DNA of 64,000 nt from Bacillota bacterium (GTDB taxonomy: Bacteria > Bacillota > Clostridia > Saccharofermentanales > DTU023). Made by a program: the position numbers and the translations under genes. This document shows, piece by piece, positions 37,434-47,324 of this stretch; the stretch's first letter is position 1; every line of letters begins with the position of its first letter. Location: assembly GCA_023389255.1 (NCBI GenBank), contig JAEWER010000037.1, positions 1 to 64,000 of the forward strand, read 5' to 3'. Below the pieces are notes generated by a model that saw only the letters and a program-made list of their open reading frames with translations, was not told the DNA's origin and ran no database searches.

Positions 37434-39272
37434 TCAATCTACACACTCGCCATCTGCCGTAATAGCTGTTTTACCACGCTCTTTAAGCAGAGCATGTATT
37501 TTATCGAGCTCGGCTTGACGCTTGATTTTGAGTGTAGTTGTAGAGATAAAGTCTCCTGTTTTCCAAATCAGATAGCGCACTTTTTTGTAGACTGGCATCT
37601 GCTCATTGATCGCTTCAATCTGCTGGCGAACTTCTGGTATAAATTCAGCTGGCGTTGTACCATCCGGCAAATGATCTACATCAATTTTTAGTAAGGCACA
37701 GATGTCGATATTGCCACGGTTATTTTCTTCTCCAAACACAATAGACTGACTCACACCAGTTATTTGATTGATTAAGTATTCAATCTCTTCAGGGAAGACT
37801 TTTTTGCCATTGGTCAATACAATCATGGATTTGCTTCTGCCTGTTATATGCAAGCAATCATTCTTATCAAAGTAACCAATATCTCCCGTGTAGAACCAGC
37901 CATCCTCTGTCATAACTTCTGCTGTAGCAACACTATTTTGATAGTAGCCATTCATCAGCGAAGGAGTTTTAACCACTATTTCACCCGGTTGCTCTGGCTC
38001 CAAAATAGCACCGCTCTCTATGTCTTCAATCTTGATCGAGATACCAGGTAAAGGATTACCTACAGAACCAGGTTTCTGACATTTATCGTTACAGCCACAA
38101 ATCAATGGTGCTGTTTCAGTCAAGCCATAGCCCATGTAACAATTGATGCCGATGTCTAAAAAGAATTGATTGATCTGAGCATCTAGAGCAGACGCTCCTA
38201 CAAAGTTATAGCGCAACTCACCTCCCAATTGTTCGTGAATTGCTTTGAATACTTTTCTTCTCAGATCAATACCCAACTTGCGCAGAAAACGTGTTAATTT
38301 AATGGCTTTAGCCAAGCTCTTTTCTTTGCCTTGAGCTTTCACCTTGTGCATGATTTGTTTGTAAATATTCTCCATAAGCAGAGGAACAGCCAGCAAGACA
38401 CTGATTTGCCAATCTTTGAGATTGTAGGCGATGTAGCGCAAACCATCGTTAATACAAACACAAGCACCCGATGCCCAAATTGCGTACATTCCTAGAGAGC
38501 TTTCGAAGATATGATGCAAGGGCAACACAGATAAAGATTTATCGGTACATTTAATATCAACGGTCTGCAAGGTCATCGTCACATCTTCAACGATGGCTCG
38601 CTGGGAGAGCATGACGCCTTTTGCCATCGTGGTTGTACCAGAGGTAAAAGATAAAACTGACATCGCTTCACGATCAATCTCTTGTCTTAAATAGATATCG
38701 TTACCTTGTGCTAGCTCTGCTCTACCTAAAGCCATAAGTTCTTCAAGCGAGAAAAAACGTTCATCTACTTGTTTTAACTCTTCTGCTACTTCCAGCGAGT
38801 TCATGATTACAATCGCTTTAAGTGGAAGATTTTCTTGCACTAGGCTCAAGGCTAATTCTTTGAGCTTGTAATCGACAAACATCACTTCTACTAAGCCACG
38901 CTGACATAAGTTGATAACTTCTGGAATAGCTAGTTGCTTGTCCATCGGTACACTGATACCAGCGCCAAGAACCGCTGCATTATGGGCTAAAACCCAAGCG
39001 TACGAGTTTTCTCCAATAACTCCAATATGAGTGCGTTCATTGTGCACAGCTGTTTGTTTCAGCCACCCTTTAGCATAAAGACCCGTTCCTAATTGATTGA
39101 TCTCACTTTGTAAGTCTTGGTATGTCTTAGTTACTGGGAGTTGCTTAGGCTTTAAGCGGTATTGATATGCTATGCGATCGCCATGTAATTCACAGGTTCT
39201 AGCTAGCATTTGGCGTATATCATTGTAGTGTTCTCGCTCATATAAAGCTTTAGCTTGGTAAATATTTGCCAT
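37434..39272 (-). CDS. AMP-forming acyl-CoA synthetase/ligase
   Basis: This 612-residue ANL-family enzyme activates a carboxylic acid, probably a long-chain fatty acid, with ATP. Motifs are the P-loop LSFTSGTTTMAKGVMLSQ, GYGLTETAPLICGC, and EDGWFYTGDIGYFD with the hinge and C-terminal lysine region LKIKRQAELDKI. Length and the YGLTETAP motif fit FadD-like long-chain acyl-CoA synthetases. The start is the ATG at 39272 with AGGAG nine bases before; an in-frame extension to 39329 lacks one. It lies 59 bases after the HemZ-like gene and may be in the same operon. Confidence 0.88.
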   Translation of the reverse strand: MANIYQAKALYEREHYNDIRQMLARTCELHGDRIAYQYRLKPKQLPVTKTYQDLQSEINQLGTGLYAKGWLKQTAVHNERTHIGVIGENSYAWVLAHNAAVLGAGISVPMDKQLAIPEVINLCQRGLVEVMFVDYKLKELALSLVQENLPLKAIVIMNSLEVAEELKQVDERFFSLEELMALGRAELAQGNDIYLRQEIDREAMSVLSFTSGTTTMAKGVMLSQRAIVEDVTMTLQTVDIKCTDKSLSVLPLHHIFESSLGMYAIWASGACVCINDGLRYIAYNLKDWQISVLLAVPLLMENIYKQIMHKVKAQGKEKSLAKAIKLTRFLRKLGIDLRRKVFKAIHEQLGGELRYNFVGASALDAQINQFFLDIGINCYMGYGLTETAPLICGCNDKCQKPGSVGNPLPGISIKIEDIESGAILEPEQPGEIVVKTPSLMNGYYQNSVATAEVMTEDGWFYTGDIGYFDKNDCLHITGRSKSMIVLTNGKKVFPEEIEYLINQITGVSQSIVFGEENNRGNIDICALLKIDVDHLPDGTTPAEFIPEVRQQIEAINEQMPVYKKVRYLIWKTGDFISTTTLKIKRQAELDKIHALLKERGKTAITADGECVD

Positions 39273-39331
39273 AAGTTCTCCTAGCTCAATGTTCCCTTTC
39301 AGTTTAATAAGACAGAATTGTGAACTCAAGA

Positions 39332-40828
39332 TTATTGGTTACCAGACACGAAGAAATCAGTTAAGAAAGCAATTTTCCTAGCAATTATTTCATCTATACG
39401 ATTAGTATAATCACGTATGTCCTTGGGGTTGATCGAGCGCTCCACTCGCTCACCACTCACTAATTTGCTGGAAGCTCCACTCCCCACCCCGATCACCGTA
39501 CGGCGATCCGACATCATGCCTACGTTGTATAGGCAGGCGTGCCCAGCTTTAGCGAACCCCGTATTCTCTAAGCCTGCACGAACGTTTTTCTGTCTATACA
39601 TGTAGTAAGGTGCATAGCCATGCCTTTTGAGCAAAGCAATGGCAGAGGCCATAGCCTTTGCCATCTCTTGTTCGGGGAAGCGGATGCTTTGGAAATCTTC
39701 AGCACTACGCAACTTGAAATAAGCGCCACGCTTCAGTGAGAGTGTATGTACAGTTATGCTTTCAGGAGCGAGATCCAGTAATTGATTTAGGGAGTCAGCA
39801 AACATATTTTTACTCTCACCTGGTAACCCCAAAATTAAATCCATGTTGATATGTCTATAACCCAGTTCCCGTGCAAGCGTAAAACAATGTAGAGCCTCTT
39901 CTACACTATGATCTCTACCAATTCTTGCCAAAGTAAGATTGTGCATTGTCTGTGGATTAATGCAGATACGTGCCTCGGGCATCACAGCTTTAATCGCTTG
40001 TAATTTGCTTTTACTAATTGAATCGGGTCTCCCTGCTTCTACCGTCATTTCAGCATCAGCAAGCATGGGTAAAGTTTGGGCAATTTTGCTGATCAAAGGA
40101 TTAAAAAGATCTTCACTGGGGCTAGTCGGTGTACCACCACCCATGTAAAACGCACTGAGATCTAATCGCTGGCTCCTAAGAAAATCACAGACAGCCTCAA
40201 GCTCTTTGATCACTGCGTCCAAATAAGGAGCTAGATTTTGCTCTTGTTTCTCCGCATCAACACAAATAAAACTGCAATAGGCACAGCGACTATTACAGAA
40301 AGGTATGCCTAAATATAGCAAAGGATTATTCTCTGGCAAGCGAGCTAAGCTCTCAGCTTCTGCTTCTGCTACTTCCAGCGCCAGCTCCGCTTTATCTTCT
40401 GCTACATACCAATGCTTGTGGAGGTAATCTTTAGCTTCTTGCCAATCACCTGCCGTTCGCTGTAGCTCTCTGGCCGCTACTAAACTGGGGCGAATGCCCG
40501 TCAGTGATCCCCAGGGGAAAGCAATACCTGTGTAAGCAGAAAAAATAGCGTATGCTTGTCGCTTTAATTCACGTCTCAGCAATTTACCTGAAACTTCTGC
40601 ACTTTGTGGATAAAGCTTTTCACCATTTAGCTCCAAGTAACTTTGTACTTGATAAAAGGTGCTTTCAGCTAATAAATCAATTTCTTGCCACGGCATATCT
40701 ACACTAGAAACTAAAAAACAATCTTCTGCTTCATAAGCTCTAGCATTCTGATCAAAAAACAAACGATATACTTCGTTGAGCAAAACTGTATCTGAGTAGT
40801 TGTATAACTTAACCGTTGGAATCTGCAT
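39332..40828 (-). CDS. hemZ: HemZ-type coproporphyrinogen III oxidase-like radical SAM protein
   Basis: A 498-residue radical SAM protein. The cluster motif CNSRCAYC (CxxxCxxC) lies near residue 174 in LYLGIPFCNSRCAYCSF. It is followed by FYMGGGTPTS and, near the C-terminus, MYRQKNVRAGLENTGFAKAG, which is characteristic of the HemZ family. HemZ proteins resemble oxygen-independent coproporphyrinogen dehydrogenase but add a 150-residue N-terminal part, also seen here. No other haem genes are in the window, so the true substrate is uncertain. The start is the ATG at 40828, two bases after the upstream stop, with AGGTGG before it. Confidence 0.85.
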   Translation of the reverse strand: MQIPTVKLYNYSDTVLLNEVYRLFFDQNARAYEAEDCFLVSSVDMPWQEIDLLAESTFYQVQSYLELNGEKLYPQSAEVSGKLLRRELKRQAYAIFSAYTGIAFPWGSLTGIRPSLVAARELQRTAGDWQEAKDYLHKHWYVAEDKAELALEVAEAEAESLARLPENNPLLYLGIPFCNSRCAYCSFICVDAEKQEQNLAPYLDAVIKELEAVCDFLRSQRLDLSAFYMGGGTPTSPSEDLFNPLISKIAQTLPMLADAEMTVEAGRPDSISKSKLQAIKAVMPEARICINPQTMHNLTLARIGRDHSVEEALHCFTLARELGYRHINMDLILGLPGESKNMFADSLNQLLDLAPESITVHTLSLKRGAYFKLRSAEDFQSIRFPEQEMAKAMASAIALLKRHGYAPYYMYRQKNVRAGLENTGFAKAGHACLYNVGMMSDRRTVIGVGSGASSKLVSGERVERSINPKDIRDYTNRIDEIIARKIAFLTDFFVSGNQ

Positions 40829-40830
40829 TT

Positions 40831-41586
40831 CTACCACCTAAACAAATAGCCAATCAAGTATAACGCAAGCAATAGCAATGGCTGATGAATCAGATAAATA
40901 GGTAGCGCATGTTTGCCCATCCAGGCTAAGAGTGAACGCCGTAAAAATGGGTATTTCATTTGTAAAGTATGATCTAAGCTTGCAAGCTTCTCTCTGTAAC
41001 ACTTGGCGCTCCAGACACCAAGACAAAACCAGCCAGCCCAGGGAAACAACGGCAAGTAATCTCCCATATTAGGAGCATTCGCTACACCCATGCCCAGAGG
41101 CAAGAGCCAACCAGGCAACTGATCTGCGCCTAACCATGACAAGGAATATCTGTTGAGACAGAAACAAAATAAAGCGATCAATAACCATACCTTAGCTGTT
41201 AGATGTTGTCTAAAAAAGGCATAAAACAAACTACAGACAGCGAGCAAGTGTAAGACTTGAAATATCATTACATATCCAGCGCCTAGGTAATGTTCTATAC
41301 CTAGCGATACTACTGTAATCAACACAGCGACCAAACTCAAACGCAAACATCGCTTGAACGGTCTTTTACTCAGGCTACAACTGAATCCTGCCAAACCGAC
41401 AAAACTAGCAATAATAAATGGATGAATTGTTAGCTGAAACCAATCGGCTTCTATAAAGATGCCCCAAGGCTTCTGCCAGATGTGAATCAGATCAAAACAG
41501 GTATGGTGTACTAACATACCCAAAATAGCTAATCCACGCCACCAATCAATTATAAATATACGTTTTGTAAGACGTTTAGCCTGCAC
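40831..41586 (-). CDS. DUF1624-type membrane protein (heparan-acetyltransferase-like)
   Basis: A 251-residue protein with about seven membrane segments. It begins with IFIIDWWRGLAILGMLVHHT, the hallmark of the DUF1624/HGSNAT-like membrane acyltransferase family, and has a conserved His and Asp there. The acyl substrate is unknown. The start is placed at the GTG at 41586, which has AGGTGG seven bases before it. An in-frame ATG at 41643 lies in the arm region of the ppdK terminator hairpin and has no ribosome binding site. The gene is followed closely by hemZ. Confidence 0.75.
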   Translation of the reverse strand: MQAKRLTKRIFIIDWWRGLAILGMLVHHTCFDLIHIWQKPWGIFIEADWFQLTIHPFIIASFVGLAGFSCSLSKRPFKRCLRLSLVAVLITVVSLGIEHYLGAGYVMIFQVLHLLAVCSLFYAFFRQHLTAKVWLLIALFCFCLNRYSLSWLGADQLPGWLLPLGMGVANAPNMGDYLPLFPWAGWFCLGVWSAKCYREKLASLDHTLQMKYPFLRRSLLAWMGKHALPIYLIHQPLLLLALYLIGYLFRW

Positions 41587-41612
41587 AACTTCCCACCTAT
41601 TATTAAAATGCG

Positions 41613-41637
41613 AAAAGGCATGGAAGCCATGCCTTTT
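41613..41637 (-). terminator. Terminator hairpin after ppdK
   Basis: A perfect 11-bp stem (AAAAGGCATGG/CCATGCCTTTT) with a three-base loop, ending in T's and followed by CGCATTTTAATAA on the minus strand. It lies 48 bases after ppdK. Confidence 0.75.
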
Positions 41638-41684
41638 CATCATACATACAACAGCTTAGCTAAACTAGCTCTGCTAGTTAAAAG

Positions 41685-44306
41685 CTAACGAGGATTTTTG
41701 ATTTGAGCTTGAGCTGCTGCCAACTTAGCGATAGGTACACGATAAGGTGAGCAAGACACATAGTCGAAGCCTAAGCCATGGCAGAACTCAACTGAAGACG
41801 GATCACCACCGTGCTCACCACAAATACCTAAGTGGATATTGGGGTTCACAGGACGTGATTTCTCAGCTGCAATCTTCATCAACTGACCGACACCGTTAGT
41901 ATCTAACTTAGCGGTAGGATCGTTTTCGAAGATACCCTTTTGATAGTATGCTTCCAGAATTGCACCAGCATCGTCACGAGATAGACCATAGGTCATCTGA
42001 GTCAAGTCGTTGGTACCGAAGCTGTAGAAGTCAGCTTTGGTAGCGATTTGATCAGCAGTCAGTGCGGCTCTAGGAATCTCGATCATGGTACCGATGTGGT
42101 ATTCCAGCTTGGTGTTGTGCTCTGCTAAGACAGCTTCAGCGGCATCAGTGATGACGCTACGCAGTAAAGCTAACTCTTTCACATCACAGACTAAGGGGAC
42201 CATGATCTCAGGTACAACTGTAAACTCTTCATCAGATGCTTCAATGGCGGCACTGATGATAGCTCTGGTCTGCATTTCTGCAATTTCAGGATAGGTTACA
42301 GCCAGACGGCAACCACGGTGACCCAACATGGGGTTCAGCTCGTGCAGATCGTTGATCTTGGTCTTTAACTCATCAACTGTAATCTCTAATTCGCGTGCCA
42401 GTTCAGCGATTTCGTGTTCGCTGGTGGGCAGGAATTCGTGCAGAGGCGGATCCAGTAAACGGATGGTTACAGGTAAACCTTTCATGGCTTTGAAGATGTT
42501 CAAGAAGTCATCTTTTTGGAAAGGTAAAATCTTTGCCAAAGCTCTTCTTCTGGCTTCAACGTCTTTAGCAACAATCATTTGACGGAAAGCAAAGATACGC
42601 TCAGGTTCAAAGAACATGTGCTCTGTTCTGACCAGACCGATACCTTGTGCACCTAAGCTACGAGCAATCTCTGCATCGTGAGGTGTATCGGCATTGGTTC
42701 TGACTTCCAATTTACGGATTTCATCAGTCCATTCCATGATCTTTTTGAAGTTCTCGGACATTTGAGCTTCAACTGTGTCGATGGCACCAGCATAGATATA
42801 ACCAGTTGAACCATCTAAAGAGATCATGTCGCCTTCGCGATATTCCTTACCTGCAACGGTCATGGTTTTCTTCTCAGCATTGATGGAGATCTCAGCACAA
42901 CCTGATACGCAGCATTTACCCATACCACGAGCAACAACGGCTGCGTGTGAAGTCATACCACCACGAACGGTCAGAATACCTTGAGCAGCATTCATACCTT
43001 GAATATCTTCAGGTGAAGTTTCATTACGAACTAAGATTACTTCTGCACCATTATCTGCTTGAGCTTGTGCATCTTCAGCAGTGAAGACGATATGACCAGC
43101 AGCAGCACCAGGTGAAGCAGGTAAACCCTTAGCGATGGGGGTAGCAGCTGCTAAAGCCTTGGTATCAAATGTGGGGTGCAACAGAGTATCCAATTGTTTG
43201 GGGTCAATTTGCATCAGAGCTTTCTTTTTATCGATGATGCCTTCTTCCACCATTTCTACTGCAACTCTTAAAGCTGCGGTAGCGGTACGCTTACCGTTAC
43301 GAGTTTGCAACATGAACAGTTGTCCACGTTCAATGGTGAATTCCATATCTTGCATATCACCGTAGTGTTTCTCTAACTTTAAGGCAATGTCATGGAATTG
43401 CTCATATGCTTCAGGCATTTGCTCTTTTAAGTGAGACATGGGGGACGGAGTACGGATACCAGCAACAACGTCCTCACCTTGAGCATTGATCAAGTATTCA
43501 CCGTACAAGACATTCTCACCTGTGGAAGGGTTTCTGGTGAAAGCAACGCCAGTACCAGAATCATTACCCATGTTGCCGTAGACCATTTGTTGGACGTTAA
43601 CGGCAGTACCCCAGCTGGCAGGAATATCATTCATACGACGATAATATATGGCACGATCGTTATTCCAAGAGCGGAAAACAGCGGTGACAGATGCCAGTAA
43701 TTGTTCCATGGGGTCGGTGGGGAATGAAGAACCGTGTTTCTCGGCATAAACCTTCTTGAAACGCTCAACTACTTCCACCATGGCATCTGCATCTAAGTCA
43801 GAATCTAATTTAACGCCTTTGGCTTCTTTAACAGCTTCTAACTCAGCTTCAAAGAAATCACTGTGGATTTCCATAACCACATCACCAAACATCATGATGA
43901 AACGGCGGTAGCTATCTAATGCGAATCTGCGATTACCAGTTAACTCGGCTAAACCTTCGACAACTTCATCGTTCAAACCTAAATTCAGAACGGTGTCCAT
44001 CATACCAGGCATGGAAGCTCTTGCACCTGAACGTACAGAAACCAGCAGAGGGTTCTTCGGATCGCCGAAAGTACGATTGGTGATTTTTTCCAGATCTTTG
44101 ACGGCAGTTTTGATTTGCTCTTGAATTTCACTCGAAATCTTCTTGCCATCTTCATAGTACTTGTTACAGGCATCGGTGGTGACAGTGAAACCTTGAGGTA
44201 CGGGCAAACCTAAATTGGTCATTTCTGCCAAGTTAGCACCCTTGCCACCTAACACGTTGCGCATGGTTGCGTTACCTTCTTTGAATAGGTAAACAAACTT
44301 GCTCAT
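41685..44306 (-). CDS. ppdK: Pyruvate, phosphate dikinase
   Basis: This 873-residue enzyme interconverts pyruvate, ATP and phosphate with PEP, AMP and pyrophosphate; in fermenting Clostridia it often works as a glycolytic enzyme. The ATP-grasp part starts with GGKGANLAEMTNLGLPVPQG, the phosphorylated histidine is at about residue 452 in GGMTSHAAVVARGMG, and the C-terminal barrel carries the catalytic Cys near 827 in LGICGEHGGDPSS. AAGGAGG lies before the ATG. It follows glyS by 24 bases and ends a long operon. Confidence 0.97.
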   Translation of the reverse strand: MSKFVYLFKEGNATMRNVLGGKGANLAEMTNLGLPVPQGFTVTTDACNKYYEDGKKISSEIQEQIKTAVKDLEKITNRTFGDPKNPLLVSVRSGARASMPGMMDTVLNLGLNDEVVEGLAELTGNRRFALDSYRRFIMMFGDVVMEIHSDFFEAELEAVKEAKGVKLDSDLDADAMVEVVERFKKVYAEKHGSSFPTDPMEQLLASVTAVFRSWNNDRAIYYRRMNDIPASWGTAVNVQQMVYGNMGNDSGTGVAFTRNPSTGENVLYGEYLINAQGEDVVAGIRTPSPMSHLKEQMPEAYEQFHDIALKLEKHYGDMQDMEFTIERGQLFMLQTRNGKRTATAALRVAVEMVEEGIIDKKKALMQIDPKQLDTLLHPTFDTKALAAATPIAKGLPASPGAAAGHIVFTAEDAQAQADNGAEVILVRNETSPEDIQGMNAAQGILTVRGGMTSHAAVVARGMGKCCVSGCAEISINAEKKTMTVAGKEYREGDMISLDGSTGYIYAGAIDTVEAQMSENFKKIMEWTDEIRKLEVRTNADTPHDAEIARSLGAQGIGLVRTEHMFFEPERIFAFRQMIVAKDVEARRRALAKILPFQKDDFLNIFKAMKGLPVTIRLLDPPLHEFLPTSEHEIAELARELEITVDELKTKINDLHELNPMLGHRGCRLAVTYPEIAEMQTRAIISAAIEASDEEFTVVPEIMVPLVCDVKELALLRSVITDAAEAVLAEHNTKLEYHIGTMIEIPRAALTADQIATKADFYSFGTNDLTQMTYGLSRDDAGAILEAYYQKGIFENDPTAKLDTNGVGQLMKIAAEKSRPVNPNIHLGICGEHGGDPSSVEFCHGLGFDYVSCSPYRVPIAKLAAAQAQIKNPR

Positions 44307-44330
44307 TATTTCCTCCTTTTCAGCTGGTTA

Positions 44331-45722
44331 CTACCAGATGAACTTTTCTACAAAATAATTTTCTAGTTCCGCAATTGGCATGCGGACTTGCTCCATCGAA
44401 TCACGTTCACGCACTGTGACTTGACCATCTTCCACTGACTCGAAGTCAAAAGTGACACAGTAGGGAGTACCGATCTCATCTTGACGACGATAACGCTTGC
44501 CAATAGATTGACGATCGTCAAATTCAACTGCAAAACGCTTGCTCAATTGCTCATAAACTGCCATGGCTTGCTCGCTCAACTTAGCGGACAGAGGCAATAC
44601 AGCAATTTTGACAGGGGCAATGGCTGGATGGAAACGTAAAACTGTACGGACTTCACCGTTCTCTAGTTCTTCTTCGTCATAGGCTGCACATAAGAATGCT
44701 AGCAACATACGATCGACACCCAAAGACGGCTCAATGACGTACGGGATATATTCTTCATTGGTGTGAGGATCACGATACATCAGGTTCTTTTTCGAATGCT
44801 CAATGTGTTGTTTGAGATCATAATCAGTACGATCTGCAATACCCCACAGTTCACCCCAACCAAACGGGAAGTGGAATTCAAAATCAGTAGTTGCTTTAGA
44901 ATAGAAAGCTAACTCCTCAGGCTCATGATCTCTAAGGCGCAATTGCTCTTCGGGAATGCCTAAGTTCAAAAGCCAATCTCTACAGAATTGGCGCCAGTAG
45001 GCAAACCACTCTAAATCGGTGCCTGGCTCACAGAAGAATTCCAACTCCATCTGTTCAAATTCACGAGTGCGGAAAATAAAGTTACCGGGCGTAATCTCAT
45101 TACGGAAAGACTTACCGATTTGACAAATACCAAAAGGTAATTTCCTACGCGAAGAACGTTGCACATTGCGGAAATTAACAAAGATACCTTGTGCTGTTTC
45201 TGGTCTTAAATAGACTGTGGCAGCACTGTCTTCTGTTACACCTTGGAAAGTCTTGAACATTAAGTTGAACTTACGAATGGAAGTGAAATCATGCTTACCA
45301 CATTGCGGACATGGTACTTCATGTTCCAAGATGAAAGCCTGTAGCTCAGCCTCTCCCATGGCTTCCACATTAATATCAAGGCCATTTTCCTTGGCAAATT
45401 CTTCTACCAATTGATCAGCTCTAAAACGAGCTTTGCAATTTTTGCAGTCGATCATCGGATCAGAAAAACTAGATACGTGACCTGATGCCACCCAAGTTTC
45501 AGGGTTCATCAGAATGGCACAATCTAAACCCACATTATGTGGATTCTGCGTAACAAACTTTTGCCACCATGCCTCTTTAACATTGCGTTTTAACTCAGCA
45601 CCATAAGGTCCATAGTCCCAAGTATTAGCTAAGCCACCATAAATATCAGATCCAGGATAAACAAATCCTCTGTTCTTAGCTAAGGCAACTATGGTCTCCA
45701 TCGATTTAGCTTCGGGCTTCAT
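44331..45722 (-). CDS. glyS: Glycyl-tRNA synthetase (dimeric alpha2 type)
   Basis: A 463-residue class II synthetase of the archaeal/Gram-positive alpha2 type rather than the alpha/beta type. Motifs are [20 protein letters not shown], motif 2 in [20 protein letters not shown], and motif 3 with [18 protein letters not shown] zinc-like cysteine set ([19 protein letters not shown]) sits in the insertion. GAGGACAT precedes the ATG. The gap to rpoZ is only 12 bases, so there is no room for a T-box. Confidence 0.97.
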   Translation of the reverse strand: MKPEAKSMETIVALAKNRGFVYPGSDIYGGLANTWDYGPYGAELKRNVKEAWWQKFVTQNPHNVGLDCAILMNPETWVASGHVSSFSDPMIDCKNCKARFRADQLVEEFAKENGLDINVEAMGEAELQAFILEHEVPCPQCGKHDFTSIRKFNLMFKTFQGVTEDSAATVYLRPETAQGIFVNFRNVQRSSRRKLPFGICQIGKSFRNEITPGNFIFRTREFEQMELEFFCEPGTDLEWFAYWRQFCRDWLLNLGIPEEQLRLRDHEPEELAFYSKATTDFEFHFPFGWGELWGIADRTDYDLKQHIEHSKKNLMYRDPHTNEEYIPYVIEPSLGVDRMLLAFLCAAYDEEELENGEVRTVLRFHPAIAPVKIAVLPLSAKLSEQAMAVYEQLSKRFAVEFDDRQSIGKRYRRQDEIGTPYCVTFDFESVEDGQVTVRERDSMEQVRMPIAELENYFVEKFIW

Positions 45723-45734
45723 ATGTCCTCGCTA

Positions 45735-46244
45735 TTATGCTTCTTCGCTTTCGTCGCCTATTTCTTCGGCGCGTTTTTGTTGTGCTTGTGCGACAGACTG
45801 TGCGACAGCTTCTGCATATTCCTGCATGCTGGACTCGCTGATCTGTTGTTCACGTTTGGCTACCATTTGTACTAATTGTTCAGCCATAGATTGCGCTTTA
45901 TTTTCACGCTCTTCTAAGTCCGTTACAGGCAAAATCGGCAGACGTCTGGGAGTATCTTTAAAGTCCTCTTGATTAACTTTCTGCTTCGCTCTTTCAGCTG
46001 CAATCTGATTGAGCTCTACTTCTGGAATCAGGGGTACAACCACATTGACTCGGCCGTTGACATAGTCCACATTCTGAGCTGCTAATTCAGAAGCAGCTAA
46101 AGTGACCATGCTTTGATTTTCGACCTCTGCCATGGGGCAAGCACCATCTACCAGCTGACGAGCTCGTTTGGCTGTGAGCATAGATAAGACATAACGGTTA
46201 TCTACACGAGGTAATAATTCTTCAATCGGTGGTTTTACTAGCAT
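45735..46244 (-). CDS. rpoZ: RNA polymerase omega subunit with long C-terminal extension
   Basis: The first 70 residues are omega: PPIEELLPRVDNRYVLSMLT, AKRARQLVDGA and SMVTLAASELAAQNVDY. Omega usually ends here at about 70 to 90 residues. This protein continues to 169 with about 100 residues rich in Glu, Gln, Ala and Arg, probably a helix or coiled coil ending in an acidic tail. It lies directly after gmk, the standard place. The extension has no match that I recognise. Confidence 0.88.
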   Translation of the reverse strand: MLVKPPIEELLPRVDNRYVLSMLTAKRARQLVDGACPMAEVENQSMVTLAASELAAQNVDYVNGRVNVVVPLIPEVELNQIAAERAKQKVNQEDFKDTPRRLPILPVTDLEERENKAQSMAEQLVQMVAKREQQISESSMQEYAEAVAQSVAQAQQKRAEEIGDESEEA

Positions 46245-46309
46245 GTTCGCTCCTTATTAACGCTTATGTTGATTATCTTATATTTCTTTAACTCTGACTA
46301 GTTAGCCAA

Positions 46310-46984
46310 TTATTCGCTTAGATTTTGTGTAGCTCTTTGCTCCATCTGGGCAAAATCTACTTTCAATTCGCTGATCGCCTGTTTTTGCCGTCTCACTTTG
46401 CACGATTCTGCTAACAGAATAGATCTAAATCTAGCAAGACTATTTTCTAACACATCGTTGATCAACAAATAATCGAACTTCTCCACATTATCTAGCTCTT
46501 GCACCGCTTGTTGCAATCTCTGTTCAATAATGTGGGCTGGTTCTGTACCTCTACCCGTTAAACGATTACGCAACACTTCTAAATTCTCAGGAATAACAAA
46601 CACTAAGACCGCAGCTTCTGGGAATAGTTCTTTTACCCTAAAGCCTCCAGCAATCGTGATATCCAACACAACATTTTTTCCAGACGCTAATTGTTCACGA
46701 ATAGGCGGTGCAGGCGTTCCATAATAATTATCTAGATACTCATCGTATTCTAGAATTTCTCCTGCCTCTAATTGTCTTTCAAACTCTTCTCGAGAACAAA
46801 AGTAATAGTGTTCTCCGTGCTTCTCCCCTAATCTGGGTTCTCTAGTTGTTTGTGAGATGGATAAAAATAAATTGGGAATATTTTCCAATAAGCCTGAAAT
46901 CAACGTACCCTTACCTGCTCCTGAAGGACCACAAACGCATAACAGCAAGCCGTTGCTCTGAAGTAAAGAATCTTTTTCTCTCAC
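46310..46984 (-). CDS. gmk: Guanylate kinase
   Basis: A 224-residue enzyme that phosphorylates GMP and dGMP. The P-loop GPSGAGKGT is at 19-27, and SISQTTREPRLGEKHGEHYY binds GMP. The start is the GTG at 46984, with AGAGG before it. It lies between remA and rpoZ, as in most Bacillota. Confidence 0.96.
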   Translation of the reverse strand: MREKDSLLQSNGLLLCVCGPSGAGKGTLISGLLENIPNLFLSISQTTREPRLGEKHGEHYYFCSREEFERQLEAGEILEYDEYLDNYYGTPAPPIREQLASGKNVVLDITIAGGFRVKELFPEAAVLVFVIPENLEVLRNRLTGRGTEPAHIIEQRLQQAVQELDNVEKFDYLLINDVLENSLARFRSILLAESCKVRRQKQAISELKVDFAQMEQRATQNLSE

Positions 46985-47058
46985 AAAATGCCTCTTAAAT
47001 TCATATTAGGGAATTCAATTAATAAGCCTACTCAAAACGCCTGTAAATGTCTAGTTTT

Positions 47059-47316
47059 TTACTCTGCTAATGTTTTCTTAAGCTCCTGCATCAGAGTTTT
47101 CTCATCCAAAGAACTGAGCACAACATGATCACTGTCCATTACCAGCACACCTGCTGTTTTCTTACCAGCTGTAGCATCGATCAAGTTGCCACGCTCTCTC
47201 GCCTCCCTGATCATGCGCCTAATCGGTGCAGAATCCGGTGGCCCTACAATCGCTAACACTCGATTGGCAATAACACAGCTATCTGAACCGATACTAAGGA
47301 TTTGAATCTTTTCCAT
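47059..47316 (-). CDS. remA: RemA-like regulatory protein (DUF370)
   Basis: An 85-residue protein matching the RemA/DUF370 family in length, in IGSDSCVIANRVLAIVGPPD and PIRRMIREARERGNLIDATA, and in VMDSDHVVLSSL. In Bacillus RemA is a DNA-binding activator of biofilm genes. It lies nine bases after yicC and before gmk, the usual order. AGGTGGGG stands before the ATG. Confidence 0.92.
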   Translation of the reverse strand: MEKIQILSIGSDSCVIANRVLAIVGPPDSAPIRRMIREARERGNLIDATAGKKTAGVLVMDSDHVVLSSLDEKTLMQELKKTLAE

Positions 47317-47324
47317 ATCCCCAC

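Noticed and set aside
45723..45734. Glycine-responsive T-box before glyS
   Set aside because: Only 12 bases separate rpoZ and glyS.
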